Part shown: in pieces, positions 1 through 10,800 of the stretch | Position numbering within the stretch: the first letter of the stretch is position 1 | Layout of the letters: every line of letters starts with the position of its first letter | NCBI GenBank assembly: GCA_963281255.1 | Contig: OY725502.1 | Span: 3,658,001 to 3,722,000, forward strand | DNA length: 64,000 nt | Source: Aphrocallistes beatrix | Taxonomy: Eukaryota; Porifera; Hexactinellida; Sceptrulophora; Aphrocallistidae | Direction of reading: 5' to 3' | Program-made: the position numbers and the translations under genes | The notes under the pieces: model-generated | What the model saw: the letters and a program-made list of their open reading frames with translations, nothing else | What the model was told of the DNA's origin: nothing | Databases searched by the model: none

Positions 1-3000
1 GCATGATGTAGCGGAGTGAAATAGTTTTTATTAGGTTTTTCTAATAGTTTAGATAAGTTAGTTGAAGATTTTCTGGCATGTTCGAGGATGAGTTTCAGAA
101 TGTCCACTGTGCCAGGAGATTTTGAAGCTACATGAAGATAAGTGTTCCCTTCTATATCCTCAGATTCCAATGGTAAATCCAATTTCAAAATCTCTTCAGT
201 CGCTTCTTTATCATTCTTTTCAATTGAATAATGGAGAACTGTCCTTTGCAGTTTCGTCTCTTCAAAGTTTACGATTTTCTTCGAGTTTTTGTCAGATTTA
301 ATAGCATTAAGTAGCATGTTAAACGTCATCTTGTCATATGAAATAACAGCATTATGTAGCAAAGATAATCCTTGAGAATCTGTTGCTAACAAATCAGGTT
401 TGTATTGTAGGAGAATATTAACTATGTCCACTTTGTGGTTAATGGTGGCTAGCATTAGTGGAGTTCTGCCATCTTTGTCTCTAATCTCCAAGAGAGATCT
501 GTCAGTGAGCAGTTCATAGATTAATTGTTTTAAAACTGACAAATCAATTGGTCCGCAAAGAACAGCTAGATGTAGCAATGAGTGTCCTGTCTCGCTATCA
601 CACGAAGATAAACCATGTTTTTTACCATATAGTTTAATAATTTCAATTTGGCCACTAATTATTGCACATTGGATCGGTGAATATCCTTCTAAATTTCGTT
701 GATGCAAAAATTTTAAGTGATCATTTTCTTTTATGATGTACTGGTCTACAAAATCAAGGATACATTGGAATACATCTTCTTTTCCTAATTCTGCGGCAAT
801 ATGGAGAATGGAATTTCCTTTATGATTAACAGAACAAATAGATGCATGATCCTTAAGCAGAGATTTTACAAACTTAAAATAGTTCGAATGAACAGCTAAC
901 ATTAGAGCAGTGCAACCATCACTTTTATTCTGTAAGTCAAGCAATTTGGAATAATGTGCATGGTTATGATGCTTTTTGAGAATGTTGATTATACAATCTA
1001 TTACTATAGGATGCTGATGAAGTGTTGCAGCAGTGTGTAGCAGGGAATTTCCTTTAGAGTCTAGCGTCAATAAATGTGTAAAATGAGTAATCTTACCCAG
1101 TAAATCTATTACAATAGAATTACAACTTTTAACACTGTAATGTAGGAGAGTATTCAAATCATTATCTGTGACTTCCCAAATTTTGACTTTAGAAGGTTTG
1201 CTACATTGCGAACATTGATTAGGATCAAGATCGATATTTAGAAGTTTTTCAAGTTTTTTAAGTTCTTCTTCCTCCTGACAGAATTTAATTAAATAATGAA
1301 AGTAGCAATGTTTCCCCTCGTTAAGGTTGGCTGCACCTGCTTCTAATAACTTCTCTGTTGCTAAGTATTGTTTGTTTTTGAGACTTAGCAGTAGAGGTGT
1401 AAGATCCTCAAAATCGCTCGAAGGTAAAGTAACTTTGAGATCAATTAGGTTTTCCTTTTTGTATTTCCTTAAAATGAAATCAAAAATTTCTTCACTGTGA
1501 TAGTTTTTTACCGCAATGTGAAGAATCGACAAACCTTCATCATTAGTCTGTTGGTGGTAGAGCTTGCCTTCATGCTCTTTAGTGAAATAGGTCATTAACA
1601 CTTTTAAAACTTCAATGTTGGAATTTGAAATTGCATTGTTGACATTAATGAACCATTGTTCAAACAGTAACTCATTCTTTCCGTTTTCAAAAATGATTGC
1701 AATTGCACTTGATTGGTGTGAATCAATAGCAAGTTCAAGTGGAGTTAATCCAAACTCATTTTTAGAGGATAGCATAGTACTTAGTGCAGAAGATGTGCAA
1801 TGTTTCATTAAGATTTCTAGATTGTCATTATTTCTCAATTCGATTGCTTTGTGTAATAAATTTTGATGATTGATTGTATTCTCTTCATGAGTTTGGGAAA
1901 TTGTTAACTCTTTGAGAAGTTCACGTAGAACCACTGTATGTCCGTGTTCAACTGCCAAAAATAGTAAATTATCATATTTATCCAGCTGTGTACCCAATAA
2001 CAATGGTATTAAATGAGGAGAAGGAAATTTCAAAATTTTTAAAAATGTATGTATGTTGTCTGTTTCAATCTTATGAAAAGGTTCTGAATTTTCCTCCTTT
2101 ATTAACAATTTAACCATCTTTAGATCTGTGATTGAAGAATAAATATAACTTTCATATATAAATTGAACAAAAACAACGATTTCATTGGTTGCACTATTAA
2201 TACCCATTTGAATATAATCAAAAGTAGGTAATACCCAAATTCCAGGATTAGAAGACTCTTGAATCAATATAGACGCATCGGATTGGATCAATACCTCGAT
2301 AACTGATTGTAACTCCCTTTTACAAGCCATTGACAGTAGTGTTTCGTTCCATTTGTTAATTTTGTTAATAAAAGGTTTTAGTAGAGGTGTTTTTTCTTGA
2401 AATAATTTTTCAATTAGACTACGATCAAGTTTTTCGTTTGCGAGTGCTAGGTGGAATAAAGAGTTACCATCAAGATCAAAAGAATTCCATTCTATTTCTT
2501 TTGAATGGGAATAAAATAGACATTCAAGTCCTGCTGTGTTACTACCTAATCTTATCATGTATATGAGTAATTGAGTGAGAGATTGGAAAGGTTCGTAGTT
2601 CTTTAGCTGTGGAGTTCTTAGTGCAGCTTCCAAGATGCATGTATTTTTATTTTCCAAAATAACCTTGATGTGTTCATTTCGTTTATCTTGTTTAATTGAA
2701 TCAAAATTAATTGGTGTAATTTCTTTGTCCCTTCTTACTATCTTTGTAAGATCATTCAGATCTATAAAATTCGAATTTTGCATTATCACCAGGTAATGAT
2801 TAGAGGACTTATAACTGCCTGACCTTAAGCTGATTTCACCTTTCTGTATAACATCTTGTATTATCTGATCATCTGTTTGGTTGGGATATCATAAATATTA
2901 TCATTCATACACAAACAACCTTTCTACTCTTCTCCCCCATTTGAAATTTGAGGGAGAGAAACCAGTAGCATGACTTTCATAATATGAAAATGACATTTGA

Positions 3001-4535
3001 ATTGAATTAACATATTTTTGGTACAGATTCATCTACTATTGGACCTAATTTCACCAAATTTGGATCATAATATTCATATGGTAGATATTTGCACTGGGTA
3101 CAACTCAGGGCAATGGGAAGCGGTGCAGCTGGTAATACTTTGACCATACCACTTTTTCTCCATAGTATAGGAGATTCCTTATGGACATGTTATGATTGAC
3201 GTGCAATGTCCGTTACTTCCGGAGTTGCACTATCAGTCTGCTGACTGACATTTTTTTAATAAAATGTGTTAGTTGCGTAGTTCTATGGATTATATGGTGG
3301 TTGAGCCACACCACTTTAATTAACACGGACAAAGGCCTTACCACTTTATATGAGCGTCCGACGGCTCTGCAACTGATGCAAATATTCACGTTATGTTACA
3401 AATGGTGTTGAATTGTATTAACTAATCAGAATCCAGAGTGTACGAGGGTCACTCGATAAGTTTTGAGCCTGGATTAGGTGCTTCCATTTGATTGTGTTGA
3501 AAATTCCTAGGATTATTCATCTACCTATTATTACTTGCATCTTTGGCTTTGAGTTAGATTGGACGAGTTTCTAAAATATTATGCCACATATAATGGAGTG
3601 TCTTTGTGGACTCCGACACATTTGCAGGCCATTTCCTATGGAATTTAATTATTCTCTTTATGGAAAAATGATAGTTGGGAACAAACTTTCGATAATTCAA
3701 TATTATCAATGATGCGATATAGTCACAATCCAGGGGGATTCTATGATTATCATATTTAAATTTCGTTTGCAATACTTAAATAAATGCTCAAAGATATTCC
3801 AATTCAACCCTTGTGGTTGTGTTTTCATGATGCTTATACAAAATATCTTAGACAATTTCTTCATCACAATATTTTAGAAACTTGTCCGATTGAAATCAAA
3901 TTCAAAGTCAAAGATAATAATAGGTAGGTGAATAATCCTAGAAATTTTCAACAAAATCAAACGGAAGCAACTACTCCAGGTTCAAAACATATTGAGTGAC
4001 CCTCGTATATTATGTATCTCCAATATTTTATGATCAATAAAACGAGACTTAACTAAATACATTATGTAAACCAGTAATACTCTCTATACTTGAAATCTGA
4101 TTTGTCGTATTAAAAAAGTGTTTGCTTAGTATTAATTACCAGTATACGAGTGTTAGTACAATTAATATATTTTCACACCTATTTTTAACATTAGTTCACA
4201 TTTTATAGTATAAAAATAAAATGTCAGTCGACAGACTGATAGTGCAGCTCCATTAAGTGACCAATCAAATTTAAGTTGATAGTGTGATTTTATTTCATTA
4301 ATTATATTTCAAATTTCACACTACTAGAAGCATAATTTATTTATGAATATTTTCTGATGTATTAATTACATATTGCATATATTTAGGCATTTACTGGAAT
4401 TCCGCTTAATCGAGACAAAATAACGAGACCTAATGTGTTCGGATTGTTGAAAATAAAAGAAATTAGTATATCCTGATAAATAATGTACAAACTTACAAAC
4501 ATACCTCCAGGCTTTTTCTTTGACCGTGAAAACAT
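1..4535 (-). CDS. Ankyrin-repeat giant, copy A (partial, runs off left edge)
   Basis: Reconstructed two-exon start of a minus-strand gene. Exon 1 (4535-4505) reads MFSRSKKKPG and ends in phase 1 at a GTATGT donor. Exon 2 (2872-1) begins after an acceptor ending CAAACAG, also phase 1. I translated about half of exon 2 and found no stop or frameshift. Its roughly 957 residues in the window are ankyrin repeats with typical TPLHxA and LLHxA helices. It aligns with 11183-14162 of the plus-strand gene C: weakly at the N-terminus, and almost identically from about 12780 onward, including a stretch of nearly 60 identical bases. The 1.6 kb intron (4504-2873) holds two nested transposon-like elements. 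No membrane segments lie within the window; whether the gene continues into a channel as gene D does cannot be seen. Function is unknown; ankyrin repeats suggest protein binding. Splicing is inferred from phase and consensus only. Confidence 0.72.
3221..4251. mobile_element. TIR element in intron of copy A (about 1.03 kb)
   Basis: Inverted termini of about 34 bases, beginning GGAGTTGCACTATCAGTCTG at 3221 and its near-complement ending at 4251, with roughly 31 of 34 matches. No transposase frame is present. A second inverted-repeat element (3441-4007) sits inside it. Superfamily not assigned. Confidence 0.72.
3441..4007. mobile_element. Foldback element with long inverted arms, mariner-like ends
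   Basis: Arms of at least 110 bases start TACGAGGGTCACTCGATAAG and end with the near-complement GACCCTCGTA; similarity extends further inward (about 170 bases in total, around TTTCTAAAATATT). The end sequence resembles mariner termini. Nested in the element at 3221-4251. Short frames inside carry no recognisable transposase. Confidence 0.7.
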
Positions 4536-4732
4536 AATCTTTCTCTTTGACTCAATACCAAAAAGCTAACTAAGTGAAATTCGGTAAGTCATTAAATCGG
4601 TAAATCATAAAAGAGTAGAATTATTTTAAAATTATGGTATATTTTCTGATGTTTCTGAAAATTAAAATGTTCTATATAGTGCATATACTAGGTTGTGATC
4701 ACACTACATACAAGTATATGAAAGATATTAAT

Positions 4733-5117
4733 GAGGGATAGCCAGAGCCTGCCAGAAGACCCACCGGAACCTGTAGATTTGTCGTTTGGGGCTGCTGTAG
4801 GCTCGAGTCTGAGTCATGAGCACAGCGGGGACATTTTGTAGGGGGTATAGCAACTAACTGGGGGTCTGGGGGCGCTGTAAACCCCCAGTGGGTCCAGAGG
4901 CAAAGTTCCTGTATGCTACAATAATTTTCCCATAATTTGGACAGATTCATCTAATTTTGAGGTTCTAGAAACACAAATTAACTCCGATGAACTCTCCTCT
5001 CATCAATTATTTTATAATTTAGTAACTAAAATAATCAGACTTTGTCCAGCCAGGGAGAACTTCCTCCTCCCTGACCCCTCTCCAATGCCCTTGGTCGGAG
5101 TGACTGGCTACGCCCTG
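4733..5117. mobile_element. hAT-type MITE
   Basis: Ends GAGGGATAGCCAG and CTGGCTACGCCCTG are imperfect inverted repeats. Flanks ATATTAAT (4725-4732) and GTATTAAT (5118-5125) form an 8-base target duplication with one mismatch, the hAT size. The element lies just upstream of the first exon of copy A. Confidence 0.68.
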
Positions 5118-5920
5118 GTATTAATTAGCTCTTGGTCTGGTTTTATTATACATATATGTATAATGTAGTTACTGTAGTTTTTATACGTTTCTTTTCTTTA
5201 TGTTATTTAGAAATTATAGATTGCTATTAAGTAATATAGCATTATCAATTGAAAGAAGATATATTATATAATAATCTCACCATTGAAAAGCATACTTAAA
5301 TATGTTCTCATATTTAGTTTCAAATTTACCCACATATGTAAATTGTATTACATTACCATTTGTGTTGGGCAAAATCAAATATTACTGCATAATACTCTAA
5401 AGTAGTATATCTAAGAATATTTATGAACTAATATTATTGGAAAAACAATAATTTAATAAGTAACCAATTAAACCAATTCCTGGTATATTTACAGTTCCAA
5501 TTTAGGACCGTTTATATGAACTTTAAAGATATTATTTACACTTTAGAAGTATTTTCGATAGAATAATTTACATAATTGGTGTTACTGACGCATTCATCAT
5601 GTACTATGTGATCACTACAGATAGGTCTGTAGGAAGCAATACGACTGGTAATGCCATGGCCATACCAATTTTTTAAAAAAACTGTGCAAGTTATATGGTC
5701 GATAAAGTGATTAACATAACTACAATGGCCTTAATATCACTCTTTATGAGCTTCCGACGGTCCTACGGTCCTGCATATAAATAAGGTTAGTGTACATTTA
5801 CTTGACTAGTTGCAGTTTGAAATTGTTTCATGAATCCTGAGTTTTTCTAATAGTCCAGATAAGTTAGTTCAAGATTTTTTTGCTTGTCTAAGGATGAGCT
5901 TCAGAATGTTCACTGTGCTA

Positions 5921-6075
5921 CAGTGCCGACGTCACGATTTTAGAAGTGGTCCGGTTTTTATCTAACCGACCGGACCACTTTGAAAGGTTGTGCGTTAACA
6001 TGACCAACCTGGGGCCACTTTTGAAAACTGGTCCGGCAAAATGGTACAAACCGGACCAGTGGTGCCGGCCCTATG
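5921..6075. mobile_element. Insertion interrupting ankyrin relic B
   Basis: Compared with copy A at 60-120, the coding homology stops at about 5920 and resumes at about 6080. The inserted 155 bases start CAGTGCCGAC, end GTGCCGGCCCTATG and are GC-rich, with internal inverted matches around CCGGACCA. The ends are hAT-like, but a clean target duplication is not visible. Confidence 0.6.
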
Positions 6076-6404
6076 CTTGGAGATTTTGAGGCTACATGAA
6101 GATAAGTGTTCTCATCTTTATCCTCAGATTCCAATGATGATAAACCCAATTTATGTTGTTAAGTATTATCAAAACCTGACAAATTATGGCAACCAGTGAA
6201 ATTTCAGGTTTTAAATTACAAATTGAATATACAGTAAAACCTGACACTCTATATAGTGGTCACCTGTACATAACGGTCACTTAAAAACAGTCCCATCGTT
6301 GACTTTCCCATTATTCTTAATCCTATATAACGGCTACCTGTATATAACGGTCATTTTTGGCCACTCCTTTGGGTGGCTATTATAGACGGGTATCGGTCAC
6401 TTCG

Positions 6405-6530
6405 TACCCAACACTCTTTCGTACCTTAATTATGACACTTTCGTACCCAATACACTTTCGTACCCAATACACTTTCGTACCCAATACACTTTCGTACCCA
6501 ATACTCTTTCGTACTCAATACACTTTCAGA
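6405..6530. repeat. Minisatellite, 17-base unit
   Basis: About six copies of ACTTTCGTACCCAATAC, degenerate at the left edge. The apparent open frame here is a by-product of the repeat. Confidence 0.85.
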
Positions 6531-6532
6531 TT

Positions 6533-6760
6533 TGTGTTTTTATAAACACGAAATTGTGTTTTTATAAAAACGAAATTGTGTTTTTATAAATACGAAATTG
6601 TGTTTTTATAAAAACGAAATTGTGTTTTTATAAATACGAAATTGTGTTTTCATAAATACGAAATTGTGTTTTTATAAATACGAAATTGTGTTTTTATAAA
6701 TACGAAACTGTGTTTTTATAAATACGAAACTGTGTTTTTATAAATACGAAATTGTGTTAG
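6533..6760. repeat. Minisatellite, 22-base unit
   Basis: About ten copies of TGTTTTTATAAATACGAAAT with a 2-base remainder, followed to 6850 by looser TAGGTACGAAATTG-type units that are inverted relative to the 17-base array. Confidence 0.85.
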
Positions 6761-6964
6761 GTACGAAATTGTAATGAGTACGAAATTGTATTAGGTACGA
6801 AATTGTGTTAGGTACGAAATTGCAATTAAGTACGAAATGGTTTAGGTGCGAAATGACTTGTATTCTTATAGACAGGTTCCACTGTAGTTGGTTAATTAAT
6901 AGATTAGACAGAACTTCAAACTAGAAATGTGAAAATATAGATCTTATTTACAGTTTCGTTATTT

Positions 6965-7130
6965 TTTGATAACTTTTGATAACTCTGGATAAACGAACAA
7001 ATATATGATAACTCTGGATAAACGAACGATAAACGAACGACTGGATAAACGAACGACTGGATAAACGAACGATAAACGAACAAATATATGATAACTCTGG
7101 ATAAACGAACTGGATAAACGAACAAAATAT
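6965..7130. repeat. Minisatellite, CTGGATAAACGAAC unit
   Basis: Irregular tandem array of CTGGATAAACGAAC and GATAAACGAA units with interspersed ATATATGATAA. It lies in the former intron of relic B. Overlapping minus-strand open frames are repeat artefacts. Confidence 0.85.
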
Positions 7131-7275
7131 CGAGACCCAATTTGTCTCATTAACTGAAGTGGACTGTATTGAATAAAAGTTTAATATTTGATTTCTTAAA
7201 ATGAATGAAACTCTTTTAAAAATAATTTGTACAAAATTACAAATGCATACCTCCAGACTTTTTCCTTCTAAACAT

Positions 7276-7897
7276 ATTTCCCTTTAGTTCAATCTAAAAC
7301 TAATCTAATTGAAACCTGGTAGAATATAAAAAAGTGGAATTACTAAACAGAATATTTTGTGATATCTGAAAATTAATGCTATATACATGTACATAGATTA
7401 GAATAATACTCTTGGTCTCAAAGTTTAATTATATAGTATAGTCTCATGAGGTGTATATATTTCATTATAGCTATTGGGCAATATATATCATTAGCATTTG
7501 TAAGAAGATATCTTATGCCATAATCTCACTATTGAAAAGCATACTTTAATATTACCTCATATTAGTTTCAAATTTACCTATGAAGAACTATAAATTGAAT
7601 GAAATTATCCTTTTGGTAGGCAAAATCATTTAAACTAATTGATAATATGTATGATTTACTATCCAAATGTAGCATTTTTGATGAACAATCAATTTTTTAC
7701 TATTTAAAGTATTTTTAATAGACTAATTTAATCGAGGTTGTTGACACATTCATCATATAATATGTAATCAATAGGCTCTTTACACGATGTTAACTTATTT
7801 ATGCGTACTATTCCAATACTATGAGTGTATTTATATTGAAGATCTACCTGAACTTTTGTATATTCTAATCTTTTGAGATTATTAGTAAATTTCTATT
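7276..7897. promoter_or_regulatory. Head-to-head interval between relic B exon 1 and gene C exon 1
   Basis: About 620 bases separate the divergent first exons MFRRKKSG (minus) and MNDIAQQSP (plus). The left part resembles the region upstream of copy A's first exon (5280-5640), for example ATTGAAAAGCATACTT. It probably contains the promoter of gene C and the dead promoter of B. No specific binding site was identified. Confidence 0.5.
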
Positions 7898-10800
7898 ATG
7901 AATGATATCGCACAACAAAGTCCTTCAAAAGGTAAAGCTTCAAGTCAAGGTACAAAATTATTGTACTTGTAATATAGCAGAACTAGCATAATCAGCACTT
8001 CAATAATTCTGAGGTCCTCTATCTATAATCTGGCATTGTTACCTATCACAAATAACATTGGATAATGGTAATTTTCAAATCCAAACAAGTGTCAGATTAT
8101 GCTAGTTCTGCTGTGGTATCATAGTAATTATTGTAAAATTACTATTCATTAATATTTCTATATATTTTTCAGATTCAGGATTCGTTACTAAGGTTTGGAC
8201 AGGTTTTAAATCAGGTATATATCCTTACTATTAAAACTCGATTAATGTGTATGTGTGTATGTGTATATATATCTATATAGTATATATATATATATCTCTG
8301 TTACGAATTGATTGAAGAAACTGCCAGGCACAGAAAGCTGATTTTTGGTATGTGGGAGTCTTTTGGCTATGGCTCCAGTAAGTTCTGAGCTCAGAGCAAA
8401 ATGTCGACTCATCATGGAATTATGACGTCATTGTCACATTTTTAAAAGTTAAGCAACACAGTTATTCGGGCATAACTCAGCCATTATAGGAGATAGAAGG
8501 CTGAAATTTTAATAGAATCTGTATACTAATACGTCTCCCATATGAGGCAACTATCATCAAAAAATGATGACTCATCACTTTGCTATGACGTCATCATTAC
8601 TCATCAAAATTTTAATTGACAAATTTGGTGTTTTTTCGACTGATATCGATTCAAAACTAAGATGGACATATTTAGAGATGATATCTCCCTTATAATTAAC
8701 CAATGTCACCTCCAGGCGACCGAAGGTAGCCTCCGGCGGACACGAAGTGTCCGCCAGCCGCGCAGCGCAAGCAAGCGAAGCGCGCTTGTTAATATTAAAT
8801 GCTGATTTGTTTAAGAACAAAACTCTTCAGGGGCACAGCAACAGGGTGGGCCATAAGTTCTGTCCCAAGCTTTATTTGGTATAAAATTTCTTATACTTAA
8901 ACAATATTAGTTATTATTGTCTTTAGAGGTTGTAATTCGAATACTTTCAACGATTTAAAAAGATTTTTGAGTCTGAGACCTAGAACTGTGTTTTGTACGG
9001 TGAGTTTGGTGAATAAAAAATGTGTCCTGGTTCGCAGCGAAAATCGCGAATCAGAGGCCACTGCTTTTCGAATTATCTTTCTAGAGTCTTCAAATTCTTG
9101 GAAAAAATAGCTCTCACATTTTCCTCGAACACTCTAAATTTGTAGAAATATACGATGTGAAGATCAGTGGATTTTGGGGACAAATTGGATCAGATTTTTT
9201 TGTGATGTGAAAAAAAGTGCCATTTTAGGGAATTTTGCAAAATATACATAATTTGAACTGCGAATGAATAACTTTTTCTTATGTCTGAAAATGAATTCAG
9301 TGGATTCGTGAAATATTTCTATGGTGAATGAAAGGTATCTGGTGTTAAATCGTCATGAACATCGATTATGTAGACAATTTATACAGAAGCAGCGGGACCT
9401 GATTTGCGATTTTCGCTGCGAACCAGGACACATTTTTTATTCACCAAACTCACCATACAAAACACAGTTCTAGGTCTCAGACTCGAAAAATCTTTTTAAA
9501 TCGTTGAAAGTATTCGAATTACAATCTCTAAAGATCATAATAACTAAGACTGTTTGAGTATAAAAAAGTTTATACCTAATGAAGCTTGGGACAGAACTTA
9601 TGGCCCACCCTGTATATACTAGTTATTACTTGAAGTATAGTATTAATAACACTGACAGTGACAGTCGATTGTACTTAGTGTCGTACAATGATTTCTATTG
9701 TGAGTGAAACCATGAATAGAAGATGTGTGAAAAAATGTTTTCTAATTTTTTTGCAGAGGTTTGAAAATTTCGTTTAGATTTTCGAACTTAATCGTATACT
9801 TATCATTTGACATTTACATGCCAATTTCATATCTCTACGACTTGAAAATTCAATCAATTCGAACAAACAAAATATCCCTGCTTTTTAATATACTATGAGA
9901 TACTGTATTATAGTTTTCGGAGGAGGAGGTACCAATACAAATGAAAATGAAGGTGAAGTAGTAGGTAAGTATATTACTACTAGATTTTATTTAAATACGA
10001 GTACGTATACATATATTATTGGTTGTTTTATTTTATTTTATTTTAATTGCATATGTAGATAAAGACTATTTGTATATTACATGCTAAAAATATCAAGTTA
10101 GTTTATCATACTTTACTAAGATTCGACTCCACTATGTTGGAATATATTTGCTCTTGAAAATTTTAATATATATATGATTACTTCGGACAGACTCACGTCT
10201 TAAATTTAATGGAGATTTATTTATTGTAGGAATTCCCTAAATTTAGTTCTCGAGACTAACTGGTGTTCTAATCTAGTAGATTTGACTGTATTTTAAATAT
10301 CGATATCATAGTATAAAATGTTTACGTTTCATTTTATGCTTACTGTTAAAACTCGACATATATATGTAAAGAAAAGCTGATCTTTAGCATGTGGGGGTCT
10401 TTTTGCTATGGTTCCGCTAAGTTCTGACCTCAGATCAACCTTTTTTATAATTAGAAATTTCAGTTTTTCAACTATAACGCCATTTTAGGTAATAAAATGC
10501 TGAAATTTTAATAGATCGTGTATATTAATACTCGTATATTTCAAATATAATAAAACTTTCATCAAAAAATAATGACTCATCACTCTGTTATGACGTCATC
10601 ATTACGCATCAAAAAAAATTACAATTTGACAAATTTGATTATTTTTCGAGTGATATCGATTTTAACAGTAAGACAAACATATTTAGACATGCTATCTCTC
10701 TTATATTTAATCTATGTGAGCCCAGGTGCCCGAAGGGCGCCTCCGGCGGACACAAAGTTTCCGCCTACCGCGCAGCGCAAGCAAGCGAAGCGCGCTTGTA

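Larger units (their letters stand above)
6232..6884. mobile_element. TA-flanked MITE carrying minisatellites
   Basis: Ends CAGTAAAACCTG and CAGGTTCCACTG are inverted repeats (10 of 12) bordered by TA. The left part contains alternating ATAACGGTCAC-type motifs; a reverse copy of this part occurs at about 35620-35683. The interior is expanded by 17-base and 22-base tandem repeats (6400-6850). Confidence 0.65.
5838..7275 (-). pseudogene. Relic of ankyrin-family gene (copy B)
   Basis: Two pieces of a dead family member. At 7275-7251 is a first exon MFRRKKSG ending in phase 1 at GGAG|GTATGC, clearly homologous to the first exon of copy A. At 6151-5838 is a short ankyrin-coding fragment matching positions 31-200 of copy A (for example the stretch encoding LESED and LHVASKSP). 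It is interrupted at 5921-6075 by an inserted element and truncated on both sides. The upstream sequence (about 7480-7790) resembles the region upstream of copy A's first exon (about 5250-5640), so promoter and first exon were duplicated together. Between the pieces lie a TA-type element and minisatellites. No long open frame survives. It could still donate a first exon to a transcript, but the ankyrin body is gone. Confidence 0.7.

Noticed and set aside
3554-3772. 72-residue minus frame as mariner transposase remnant
   Set aside because: It lies in the arm and centre of a foldback and has no transposase catalytic motif.
6405-6760. CRISPR-like regular repeats
   Set aside because: Units are contiguous with no unique spacers, in animal DNA; these are minisatellites.
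6357-7150. Open frames over 6357-6545 and 6916-7150
   Set aside because: They translate minisatellite units and change frame without stops only because of the repeat.
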